Source: Ceratopteris richardii (taxonomy: Eukaryota; Streptophyta; Polypodiopsida; Polypodiales; Pteridaceae). Taken from it: DNA of 64,000 bases. This document shows, one piece after another, positions 21,545 through 32,750 of this stretch; the stretch's first letter is position 1, and every line of letters starts with the position of its first letter. Location of the stretch: contig CM035407.1 of assembly GCA_020310875.1 (NCBI GenBank), positions 197,799,392-197,863,391 on the forward strand, in the 5' to 3' direction. Made by a program: the position numbers and the translations under genes. The notes beneath the pieces were generated by a model, which did no database searches, was not told the DNA's origin, and worked only from the letters and a program-made list of their open reading frames with translations.

Positions 21545-24500
21545 CTATGCCAACGTGAGTCGTCTAAGCATATCCTCAGTAAGAGGTTCCTGATATAGCC
21601 TGACTCTACAGCCACTAATATAATTAGGCATTATGTCTCCTTCTAAAGTGGCTAATTGTACTGCTCCACTTGTTGAGAGTCTGTTAATGATCATAGGTCC
21701 ATAACCTCGCTTTTCTAACTTACGTGAGTGTTGTTTCAGCGTATATACTAGAACTAAATCTCCTTCTTTTAAGCCCTTATCTTTCACATGTGCATCAAAA
21801 TATGCTTTCTGTCGCTTCTTCGCTGCGTATATGCTTGCTACTGCCTTTAGCCTGGTTTCTCCTAATCGTTCCAAGTCCATTATCCTCGCTGATAATTCAT
21901 GGCCGGTCCACTGATGTTCTTGTGCAACCTTAAGGGTCGGTATCAAGAAGTCCAAAGGGAGCACAGCATTCTGACCAAAAACCATCTGAAAGGGAGTTGC
22001 ATTGAGTACGGTCTTGTAGGCCACTCGATATGCCCAAACAGCGTGGTGTAACTGTTTGTCCCAATCTGAACGTTTGTTGTTCACGAGTTTCGTCAGTACG
22101 TTACAAAGGATCTTATTAGTGCTTTCAGCCTGACCATTGGCCTGAGGATGATATGGTGCGGATTTCTTGTGAATCACCATAAAATCCTGTAACAAATATT
22201 CAATGACTTGGTTTAGAAAGTGAGTGCCTCGATCGCTCACTAACTCTATAGGCAATCCATATCTTGTAAAGACATTCTCGAATAAGAATTTTGCAGTCGT
22301 GTGTGCATCATTCTTTTTTGTGGCTTTTGCCTCTACCCATTTCGTAAGATAATCTGTGGCAACAATAATGTATTCGGCATGTGTACCTTTTGCAGGGGGG
22401 TTAATGGGTCCTACAAAGTCTATACCCCACTTTGAAAATGCACGTCCGCCCATCATGGGTTTCAATGGCATTTCATCTCTGCGAGTAGGAAACTGAGTTC
22501 TTTGGCACACATCACATCTCTTTACATAGGCATGAGCATCCATGTGAAGAGTGGGCCACCATAATCCTGCAAAGAGGATGGCTTTGATTATCCTATCGGG
22601 TCCAAAATGACCTCCTGCAACACCTTGGTGTGCAGTCTCTAGTATTCCCAGATAATCGCTCTCATGAACACATTGTCTTAGATATCCATCTCGTCCTCTT
22701 TTGTATAGGTTATCGCCAATAAGTGAATAGTCTTGAGCTTCCTGCTCTAGACTACGTTGTCGAGTTAAGGTCATGCCTTGAGGGAATGTCTTCGTCCTCA
22801 AATATGTCACTAATTGTTCGCTCCAGTCTGGTGTGAGAGACACATGATACAATGTAGCATGTTCTACTGGTGGTCTTTCACAACAAACATGGCATTCCTT
22901 ACACAACTTGTAGACATTTGCTTCCATCGAAGGCCAATATACTCCTAGCCTATGCAGAGTCTGTAATGTTCGATGTTTTGAATGATGTTGCTTTAATGCA
23001 CCTATGTGTGCTAATTGCAACCAATTCGCATGTTCTGATTCATCTACACAACAAGCAAGAATCTTTTGATTATCCTGTTTATATATGCTTCCTGCCATTA
23101 TTTGGTATCTCTGCGACTTGGTAATCTCTCCTTCTTTGATCTTTATCCTAGGATTCTTGGGTCCATATGTGAGAATAGGTACTATAGGTTTAGCCCATTC
23201 TGGTGCTATCTCAAGGTTAAACAAATACGCGTCTGGTAGATCATCCACTACTCCTTGAGGAGCTTCTCCTGAGGTTAATCTCAAAAGGTGGTCAGCTCTA
23301 AGATGTGTCTTTCCTTTCCTGACTACGACTTCAAAATCATACTCCATGAGTAATAGAAACCAACGTATCAATCGTCCTGTGTTGCATGGTTTGTTGACTA
23401 AGTATAATAGGGCTTGATGATCTGTAAAGAACTTGAACTTATTGGCCAGCAAATAGTGCCTAAACTTCTTTACTGCGTAGATCATCCCTAATCCTTGTCG
23501 TTCCGTCGTGGTGTAATTTCTTTCTGCTGCGTTCAATTGTCTGCTCGCGTAAGCTATGGGGAGATCTATGTTACCTTCATTCGTGGGCTGTGCTAACACA
23601 CATCCTATGGCATAATTGGATGCATCCACATGTACATGGAATGGCTTACTCCAATCTGGGGTTGTCAATATAGGTGCTGAGCACAAGCGTCGTTTGAGTT
23701 CATTGAATGAATTTTCACATTCATCTGTCCATTCAAAGTTGGTTAAAAGAGAGTACAAAGGCTTGGCTATGATTGCATACATGTGTATGAATCTCCTATA
23801 ATAACCGCAATGGCCCATAAATGCCTGTACCTCTTTCACATTAGTTGGTCTAGGTAAATCTACAATTACCTTCACCTTTTCTTCATCCGTAGAGATTCCA
23901 TTTTTTGACACAATGTGTCCTAGAATTTTGCCTTGTCTGACCATGAAAACACATTTTTCTGGGTTCAAACAAACCTGATATTCTCGACATTTGTCAAATA
24001 TTTGCCTTAACTCTGGGATATGCGTCTGCCTAATATTAGAATGAGCACATATGTCATCGACATAAACTTCCAAACTCTTGCGTAAGAATTCCTTAAAAAC
24101 ATGACACATGAATCGCTGGAAAGTGGCGGGTGCATTTGTTAAGCCAAATGGCATCACACGAAATGCAAATATGCCCCATTCAGTGGCAAATGCCGTCTTG
24201 TGTTGGTCCTCTGGAGCAATGGCTACTTGATTATAACCTGAGAATCCATCAAGAAAGCTGTAAACTTCCTTGCCCGCAACTCTTTCCAATAGATGTTCCG
24301 TGATAGGAAGAGGATAACTATCTCTAATCGTTGCGGCATTAACTTTTTTAAGGTTAATACACACACGCAATTTTCCATTCTTCTTGGGCACAACCACAAT
24401 GGGGGATACCCATTCGGTATGCTCAATTTCGTAAATGAATCCTGCTTCTATCAAGTGATCTATCTCCTCTTTAATCTTCGCAGTGTAGTTATTATTATAC

Positions 24501-26647
24501 GTGTACGGTTTCTGTTTTGTCGGTTTTGCATCTGGAGTCATAGGGATTCTATGAGAACATATATCTGGATCTACTCCTTTCAAATCTTTGTAACTCCAAG
24601 CAAAAACATCTCTATATTCGCACAGTAGGGCAACTAGCTCTTCTTCTTCTTCAGTTGTCAAATCATGCCCTATGTATGTACCTTTTTCTTCTTCTCCTTC
24701 GATAGCAACTATTATTTTCTTGGTCTTCTCTCGGTTATCATATACTTGTCCGTCATTCGCCTTTCTATTAGGCATTCGTACCATGATTCTTCTATCTTCG
24801 ATTTCATATTTCTTGAAATTCTTGGGTACTTCAAATAAAGATTCTTCTTTTTCTGACATGGTTTCTTTCTTCTTTCTTTTCTTGCCTTCACTCTTGTTAG
24901 TCACTTCAGTGGCTAACCTCACCTCATTCGTAATTTCCTCGTGTCTCTGAATGTGAGTCTCTACCTCGAAAAAATATTCTTCCTCTGATGCAAAGGGTGG
25001 GTCCATGATAATTGATTCTAAATCAAAATCGCTTGCATCCTCAAATGCATCAGTGTTAGGTTCACACTCTTCTAAAATTGCATCGCCCATGATTGGCTCT
25101 ATCGTGAAAACTGATATGTCATAGCCATCCTCGTCACAGTGGGGTGTCCATTGTTCTTCATTGATGGCTACGTCCATGGTTGCTAGGATTTCTGCCCAAC
25201 CATGGGGTTCAAACTCTTCGTCAGGGAATACTACAGGTGCGTAGGCTGGATCTTGAAGCGTTCTTGGATGTTGTTCTGCACCTAAGGTCCTTGCTTCTAA
25301 TCTTTCTTCCTCTTGTTTGGCTACTTTACACATCCATAAATGAGTATCCTCATGCAACCAAGAAGGATCTGATTCTAATGAGTGCACGGATTCTGTTTCT
25401 ACTGGTGTCTTATGGATGGTATTCCATTGTATTGGGGGTACATCTCGATGTGAATAGTCTTTAAGGTTGACTTTGGTAGTCACTCCTAAATGTTGCAAGT
25501 ACCAAGAATTAGTTCCCCAATCTTGTACAATTTGCAACTGACGCATGAATGGTCGTCCCAATATCATCTCATAAGCATGATTTTTTGCAAAGTCACAAAT
25601 GGCAAAAGTATGCTCAAATTCTACACCACAAGTGGTGAGAGATATGCCTTCTAGTAAGCCTAATGGTTTTTCTATGTGTCCATCAGCCATTTGTAGCTTC
25701 ATCCTGGTGGATCTCAATGCTGGCTTACCCCAACGTTTCCATAAAGCGGTGGTAGCAATGGCTACTCCGGCTCCTGAATCTAAGATGGCTTTCGTGGTGT
25801 AGCCCTGATGGGTTATTGGAAGATACGTGTTACCTTCCTCTCCTTCGCTTACATCTCCAATCTTTTCTACTGGTATTTCTGGTACCTTATTTTGTGATCC
25901 TATTTGTGAGGGAGTAGTAGCAAGCTCGGGGAATTGATTTGCTACATGTTTCCACAATTCTGGTTTTATCTTCAGCAACTCCTCTAGAGTGAGATTACAT
26001 TGTACTTTAGTATTCTTGATCACTTCCGTGTTTCTAGGGATTACTGATTCTTCATTCCTCACTATTATCGTGGGTGCTCTCATACTAATAGACTTTGCTT
26101 CCCAAGGTCCTGTGAACTGAGGTAATTCTTGTAAAGAATTAGATTCAAATCCTATGTGTTCACTCAGTTGTTCTTCCTCTACCTCATCGTAAATAGAGGG
26201 AATGTCTTGGGGAAATTGTTCCTGCAAGTCATCTATTTCTTGAATAGGAGGATGGGTTCCTTGTTCTTTTCTCCATTTCTCTTCTTGGATCTCTCTCAAA
26301 AATTCATGTGAGTACCTATGTATGGAAGACACACCGTCTTGACTTTCTGAGTTGGGTACTTGAGACAGGGATGGCACATTCCTTTCCTGTGTCTCTGGGA
26401 CAATAGGGTTCCTATGCTGATCCTTTTTCTCTTTGCTCTCTATCAAATATTCTAGCCTCTCCATTAGTCCTTGAAAGTGTAATTCCGGTTTTGCCATGTT
26501 ATTCCAATTAATATATCTAGAGGCTTCAAACAAAGCTTGTGCTAGTTCTACCATCTTCATGCAAAGTTTAGTTCTCTCAATTTCTAGATCAGCTCGAGGG
26601 TAGTTTTTACTCATTTCAGCTACCTGAGGTCCCTCTTTTAATCTAGC
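21545..26647 (-). pseudogene. pol: Element II pol: PR1-RT-RNase H-integrase, 1.7 kb codons open
   Basis: Open for about 1,700 codons between two TAG codons (26648-26650 and 21545-21547). Order: acidic spacer; PR1 (AILDSGAG, 25769-25780; MILGRPFM near 25550); RT with [32 protein letters not shown] and YVDD (24053-24064); RNase H (VDASNYAIGCVLAQP, TDHQALLYLVNKP, about 23380-23680); integrase with H2C2 module 1 (about 22860-23015, GALKQHHSKHRT to CKECHVC), module 2 (about 22490-22645, AHQGVAGGHFG to CDVCQRT), core WGIDFVGPI, VSDRGTHF, NGQAESTNK, and a GPY/F-like end (KRGYGPMIINRLSTSG). All catalytic residues I can check are present. It is called pseudogene only because the polyprotein frame carries TAG stops. 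Confidence 0.92.
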
Positions 26648-29431
26648 CTAATATGCACGAAACATCATGTCTAGGTTTTCTGGTATGGGTTCCGCTAAAA
26701 CTGATCCTGATTTCTGAGCTGGATTCTCTTGATTCAAGTCCTGTGAAGTCAATTCTTGGATTTTGGCTCTAGATTCCTTCAAACTTCCTTCCAACTCAGT
26801 TATCTTTTTACTCCACTTTCTCTTTATTCTTTCTCTAGAATCTTTCCAAGATTTCATCTTTTTACTACTAGATTCTGCAACTTCACTACTTCCGGCTACT
26901 TTCTCCTGATTAAGCTGTTGGTTCTGTAAGAGCGCCTGGGCTCTTGTGATAGCTTGGATAGGCATGTATGTAGGGTTGGATCCATCTGCGTTATTTACAA
27001 TACCTATCACGTTGATTGGTGTCACATTCGAAGCGTTAACTAGATTCTTGGGGCAATCTTTGATTATGTGCTCTTTGCCACAATCAGCACAAAAGCCTTG
27101 GATGTTATAGTACTGTGATTGTCCTGCTATCTGGGGATGTGGACAATCCTTTATGAAATGATCTCCTTGGCACCTAAAGCATGGTCCTCTAGGGCCCTGT
27201 GGTCTCTGTTGTCTTACTTGGGGCCGTGGATTTGGGTTTGTGTACATCACATTAGCATAGTCTGGCTCCCAACTAGGTTCCACTGGTGGACTATCGTAAT
27301 GATATGTCTCTACGTGTTCTGGTGATTCTGTGTAATATGCGGGTGGACTATCTACATGCGTAGAGTCAAAACTGTTTGAGTGTGGGTCACTCTCTGTGAT
27401 CAAAGGTGAAGAAGGCACTAAAGCCCTACTTAGATTCTCTTCTGCAGCAGCGTATTTGACTGAGATGACATTTGCTGGTGGGGGTGGCTGTTGAGCTAAG
27501 ACAGGTTGAGGTCTCTGTTGAGCCTGGTATGGGTAGTTCTGGGGAGGCCTATAGTAATAGGGCTGAGCATTGTATTGGGCTTGATACCTACCTGGCTGTG
27601 GGTATGCTTGCGGGTAGTTCTATCTCACGGTTTGTTTGTTGTATGGGCAGTCCTGAGCTGTATGATTCGTGTATCTTCTCTCAATTGTATAGTATTGGCC
27701 ACTAGGGTTGGCTTGTGGTTGTGGTGCATTGGGGCACACATTTGCCATATGGTCACCACCACAGGTGTAACAACGCTTGTTTGTTAGCACCCTAGGTTTA
27801 CTAGAAACTCCTAGTTTCTGGGCCACTTTTTCTGCTAGGTCTTCTATTGAGTTAGACAATTTTGTGGATGCTAGAGATGAACAGTCTGAGTCCTTATAGA
27901 CCTTTGAGAGTTCCAACTCGTCTCTTAAGTTGTCCTCAATGTCTATACAAATTCTTACACATTGCTCTAGCGTTCTGGGTTCTTTTAGGTACACGTAGGA
28001 GCGCAGTTTAGAGCTCAACAAGCCATCTAGAAACAATGACACTTGCTTGGCTTGTGAGGGTAGCTCTTGCATTGGACGTCGTTCAACATATTGTCTAAAC
28101 CTACGTCCTGCCAGTCTTACTGTTTCTTGAGGGGTCTGTTTAAAGCTATGAATCAACGAAGACGTGTCATGTCTAATCCCACTTTTAGAGAATTCGGTGA
28201 TGAATGACTCTAAAAAGTGATGGATGTCTCTAAATTGCCTTTGTTGCAGAGGTTGGAACCAAGTTAAAGCTGTATTCTTTAACGTTATTCCAAATGCGTT
28301 GTATTGCGTGAACATGTCTTCAACTTGTTCTGCTCTTAGTACTTGCTTGAATTCTGCGACATGGTCATAGGGATCTCCTGTCCCATCAAAATAATTCTTC
28401 ATTGATTTTACTAACTGTGTGGGTCTCAATGTTCTTGCGTGTTCACGTGGTCTGGGTAGAGGAAAATCATCTCTACCACCTAGTACTCCATGATCTCTTT
28501 GTCTATCCGCTCTATTAGTGTCTGTGGTTGTTCTATCTCTCCCTATGGGGTGATTAAAGCTTACTTCCGGTCTCTCTTTGTTTCCCTCTCTTTGATTTCC
28601 ATGGGCTGAGGATGTTCCTGCCCCTTGTTGACTTGTATTCATGTTCGTTCTAGATGGAGGGAATACCAATTCACCTCTCCATGTGTATGTGTTTTTAGCG
28701 CGGTCAGGCACCACAAAGACTCTTTCTGAAGTCTCATCCAGGTATACAACCTTTCCAGGTGTATCCGGGTCCTTGAACTCGTATATAGTGATGATACCTA
28801 CCTCACTAAGTATTTCGGTCTTGTATCTCCAAAAGGCTTCATCAGTTTCTTTATTTACAAACAACTCTATGCTTCTGTTGTCGTGAGGGATCCATTCTGG
28901 AATTAGTACTCGTGTTAGTACAGATTTCCCTCTAGGTGTTCTAGGCTCTTCTAATGGTTCTTTTCCTTGAGATTTTGCTTCCGTCTCTGGTTGAATCACG
29001 CCAAACTCGTTGGTATTGTTTGGCTGCGTACTTAAGATGTACATCGTTCCTTCCTTGTCTATGTACGCGTCTCTCTCGAATTTCACCACTGGATGTTCCA
29101 ATCCAATGGGTTGATCGGGGTTGTGCATTTGCACCACTTGCCTTCGCAAACCATCCTCATAGATGCGAGCACCTAATCGGTTGGTTCGGAGAAACTCTAG
29201 TTGTGTTCTATAGGGTTCTTCTGGCTTTTCTAAATAGGCTACATTTGACCCTCCTTCTGGTCTTTCTGTGCTAAATGCCATTTCTGAATCGCTCGTGTCT
29301 GAGTTCTCGTAGGGATAACTAGTGTTCAACTGTTGAGCCCACGATCGTGCAGTAGTTCTTACACTTGCCTCTGATGATCTAAGGCTTCGCCGGTCTGACT
29401 TGCCTATATGTTTGCCCGATCTAAGGTTCAT
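26648..29431 (-). pseudogene. gag: Element II gag
   Basis: ATG at 29431 (MNLRSGKHIG), in frame with everything to 19979. The gag core domain is at about 27900-28430 (LRPTQLVKSMKNYFDG, LTWFQPLQQRQF, LFLDGLLSSKLRSYVYL). Knuckles of CX2CX3HX4C type are CYTCGGDHMANVC (about 27735-27775), CFRCQGDHFIKDC (about 27145-27185) and CADCGKEHIIKDC (about 27055-27095). A degenerate one (IERRYTNHTAQDC) sits between the first two. A coiled-coil-like basic stretch (RERIKRKWSKKITELEGSL) precedes PR1. TAG stops at 27620-27622 and 26648-26650 fall where sister copies have Gln codons. No frameshift. Confidence 0.92.
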
Positions 29432-31403
29432 TAATTTTGTTCCTTGCACACTCAGTACACGCTCAGATCGTCAATGATTCTTTGTTATTACTGTCTTGAT
29501 TCTTTTTAAATTTCTTTAGATTCTTGTCTTAGTGTATGCGTCAGGAATTCGACTTTCCGTTATAATTTTGAGTTCTCGTTCCGTCAGACTTATGTTCTTT
29601 CCTTTAGGTTTTCGTCACACACACCTTTACTTTAGTCTCAGACTTGATAAATTTAACTCTCTTGAACTTGAGGCGTTCCTATCGTCGTTAATCCACAATG
29701 CTACCGTTTAGCCTAAGCTAAGAATTGACTGAGGGGGTTGAGTAATCTTCCAACCTCGAGTCAGCTTTTCTGGTTGCTCTGATGCCCAAGAAGCCGCGCT
29801 TCCCAAGCTTTATGCCCTTCACTGCCTTGCCTTGGTTGCCTTTGATTGCCCTTGCTAGACTTGGAAAAAATTCAATATTAGACCAATTCACAGTTGGATG
29901 ATCAAGCACTTAAGTATATACACCTTTTAAGTCCCTTCCCTTTTGCCCAACTTTTCAATGTTTGCCCCCTGGCTTTCTAGTCCCAAACTAGGTCAACCTC
30001 AAAATAGCTTATCAAAAAATAGACATATCCTTTAAGAAAAAAATAGTTGAGGTCACGTAGTACTCGTAAAGAGCTTTCTAATGAGCTATTACGCTCAAAA
30101 AACGGACTTCGGCTGAAAAAGTTATGACCGTTTAGGCCCTGGGGGGTAAAAACTGACAAACAGGTTTTTCTCCAAATATGAGCTAAGGGGTCTCCTATGA
30201 GTCTAATCACCCAAAAATTTCCCAAAAATAGCCCCAAAATTGGCCAAAAAATGAAACCCTAAAATTTGCGATGGGGGTGCACAATCGCGATGGTCTGAGA
30301 TGATCGCGATGGTCTGGGACCGTTGCGATGGCGTGAGGGTGCACCGTCGCGATGGCGTGAAATTGCACAATCGCGATGGTCTGAATTTGCACAATCGCGA
30401 TGGTCTGAGATGATCGCGATGCCGTGAAAGTGCACCGTCGCGATGGCGTGAAATTGCACAATCGCGATGGTCTGAATTTGCACAATCGCGATGGCGTGAA
30501 CTTGGACAATCGCGATGCCGTGAAAGTGCACCGTCGCGATGGCGTGAAAGTGCACCGTCGCGATGGCGTCAGTCAACGGTCAACGTGCACAATCGCGATG
30601 GTCCAAAGTGAACCGTCGCGATGGTCTGAGCGCGATGGCGTGAGCCAATCGCGATGGTCTGGGCGCGATGGCGTGAGCCAATCGCGATGGTCTGGATTTT
30701 TGAAGTGTCGCGATGGTGTAAGGGTGTCGTCGCAATGGTCTGAAGTGCACCGTCGCGATGGTCTAGATTGCCACGTGGCACCGTCGGCGCGATGGCGTGA
30801 GCCAATCGCGATGGCGTGACACAATCGCGATGGTCAGAGACCGTCGCGATGGTCCGGCCAAGCCGTCGCGATGGCGTGAGCCAATCGCGATGGTGTGACA
30901 CAATCGCGATGGTCAGAGACCGTCGCGATGGTCCACCAAACTATGAATTTTTGCAATGCAGCTGTGGATTCGTAGAGGCGCTGGTGTCGCCTACACGCTG
31001 GTATGGTCGCTTACCAAAAATGCCGAAGGTTGCAGACCATCGCGATGGTCTGACACACTCGGAAATTTCTGACAGAAGATGATTTTCTTACCTTTTTGCA
31101 GCCTTCCTGATGCACTGGAGCTCTGTACCTGCAAGAAAACTCAAGAAAACAAAAGTACACACAAGCACAAAAGTTCTCTCTCACTCTCTCGCATGCACAA
31201 ATGAGGGGAAATGAGGAGAATGGGTGGATATGGTGAATTTTCTGTTTTTTTTGGAGATGAAGATGATGATGCGGTGATGAAGATGGAGTGTGGGGGAGGT
31301 GAAAAACACTAAAAACTAAGTAAAAACAACAACAAAAACTGAAATTTTTACCTTCCAACACCACTTCTTGCTATACTCTTACCATCACACATTCGTCCTA
31401 GAC
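29432..31403 (-). other. Element II long 5' leader
   Basis: About 1.97 kb between the PBS and gag with no supported coding sequence. It contains the TCGCGATGG minisatellite (listed separately). In a live element this untranslated region would carry packaging and dimerisation signals. Confidence 0.8.
30268..31050 (-). repeat. Leader minisatellite with palindromic core ATCGCGAT
   Basis: An irregular array, read on the + strand as units of roughly 20-32 bp such as GCACAATCGCGATGGTCTGA and GCACCGTCGCGATGGCGTGA. I count about 26 exact TCGCGATG cores plus five one-base variants. About 16 cores extend to the 8 bp perfect palindrome ATCGCGAT. Dense from 30283 to 30931, with one isolated unit at about 31038-31052. 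Several artefactual open frames cross it on both strands. Confidence 0.92.
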
Positions 31404-31425
31404 TCGATCCCCGGCAACGGCGCCA
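31404..31425 (-). promoter_or_regulatory. Element II primer-binding site (tRNA-Asp)
   Basis: In element sense the 22 bases begin TGGCGCCGTTGCCGGGGA, complementary to the 3' end of plant tRNA-Asp, seven bases inside the 5' LTR. This PBS type is known from Athila and related plant gypsy elements. Confidence 0.95.
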
Positions 31426-31432
31426 AATTTGG

Positions 31433-32070
31433 TGTTGCTCTAGCACAATGGTGAGAACCACGTTAAGAAGCTCCACCTCCTTAATGTCAATCCGCGGAAG
31501 AGATAGGAGTGATATGAAGATCGTGAATGTGAGATGAAGTGAGAGTGAAGGTGAGAAGCATAGAAATGCACACACGCATGCACACACACCACGAAGAGAC
31601 AAGCAAGACACAATGGAAGGTGGGAAATTAGCTCTATTACTCAAGAACACTATTACAAGCTCAAAATAGCTCTAAGCTCACACTAGCCAACCTCAAAAAT
31701 GAGCTCTCTAGCTCTTTTTATAGTTTCTAGACTAGTTTTGACCGGTTTCACATCTAGTGACCGGCATAGTTAAAAATTAGGTCCTAGATGCTATTTGGAA
31801 GGGTAAACGGTATCTAAAAATAACGAAAATTGGTACGTGCATTCTACCTAAGCTCCTCAAGCTCGAGGACTCCTTGGCTTGCACAAAATGGAGCTGTGGA
31901 TTACAAAATGGGGTTTTCTATGTTACCTATGTTACAATAGTGATAAGAATCACTGTTGGAGGTTTTTGGAAAGTATTTGAAAACATAATTATTTGAAAAA
32001 CGATTCGACTGGCTCTCTGCTTTGTCGTTACATGCTTCCGTGTCGTCTGTGCCTCTGGCTGCTTCCAACA
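31433..32070 (-). repeat. Element II 5' LTR
   Basis: 638 bp, matching 14647-15285 except for 8 substitutions and a 1 bp indel. The TATA box is at 31715-31722 (minus sense TATAAAAA). Followed by target repeat ACCCT at 32071-32075. Confidence 0.97.
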
Positions 32071-32075
32071 ACCCT

Positions 32076-32570
32076 GTTGCAGTTAAACCACAACCACTGG
32101 CTCAACTTCATTTTCGTGATCAATACCAGGACACTAATAAGAAGTCCTTCAAAAAACCCTCTACGAAAGTAAGGTCTATCTGGGTACCCAAGAGGTCAAT
32201 GAAGGCTGACCCACAATCAAAACAAATTTGGGTGCCTAAGGTTTTCTTGAGGGCTCAAGTAGCCACATACGGACCACACCATGTACAATAGGGTTCACAC
32301 ATTCGAACAGCTGATAACCACTCCTATTCGACACGCACGAACACATATTTGCCCATGAGCACGATCAGAGTCACTTGTAAATGGGTCCCTAAAAAGCCTC
32401 ATTTCCAAGCAGACAAGCCCTCTAGAGTCTCTAGAAAATCAAAAGAGGAAGTCATCCACTCTGTTTGGCAGCCCAAACCTTGTAATAACCCATCTGATCC
32501 CATTGCTAAGCCACTCCCGTTTACTAACTACATCCACAGTGCAACCGACCCCCCAATTAGCACATAGGTA
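32076..32570 (+). pseudogene. Element I W-V-P-K linker, continued after element II
   Basis: Continues the PR2 polyprotein tail beyond the insertion. Motif copies: RSIWVPKRSM (about 32173), KQIWVPKVF (about 32221), CKWVPKKPHF (about 32373) and VWQPKPC (about 32461). Element IV has the same order with small changes. Stops (for example at about 32289) interrupt it. The function of the motif is unknown. Confidence 0.75.
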
Positions 32571-32750
32571 TTCCCGCATTCGCTGACCACACTTCACACT
32601 CACATCCACGTGAGCACTAACTAACCGGCTAACTACGTCACAGTTCATCATGTTAATGTTGTAACGGGGACACATGACCACTTGGTGTCCATTTGCAATG
32701 TTAACATTCATTTGTATATTCTCACAGAACCGGCGACTAGTTCCTTCAAT
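32571..32750 (+). other. Element I spacer before ORF3
   Basis: Non-coding. It contains CATTTGTATATTCTCACAG ending at 32727, a pyrimidine-rich 3' splice-site-like run 24 bases before the ORF3 ATG. The same run, with one substitution, occurs in element IV. Confidence 0.5.

Larger units (their letters stand above)
14647..32070 (-). mobile_element. Element II: complete 17.4 kb Ty3/gypsy retrotransposon inserted in element I
   Basis: 17,424 bp flanked by the perfect target duplication ACCCT (14642-14646 and 32071-32075). It has two LTRs of 639 and 638 bp, a tRNA-Asp PBS, a PPT, gag-pol-PR2 in one frame, and ORF3. The LTRs differ at 8 substitutions and one 1 bp indel (about 1.3%), so it is the youngest datable insertion here. 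It is the best reference copy for the architecture shared by elements I, IV and V. Confidence 0.98.

Noticed and set aside
30203..30909. Several 60-130 codon open frames in the GC-rich array
   Set aside because: They follow the TCGCGATGG minisatellite in every frame, lack any domain and lie in the untranslated leader of element II.
30268..30935. CRISPR-like alternation of repeat and spacer
   Set aside because: Cores are only 8-10 bp, spacers are near-identical and of irregular length, there are no cas genes, and the setting is a plant retrotransposon leader.
31404..31425. Possible tRNA gene fragment (3' end of tRNA-Asp)
   Set aside because: Only the 22 bases needed for a primer-binding site match, next to an LTR. 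No acceptor 5' half or internal arms are present.
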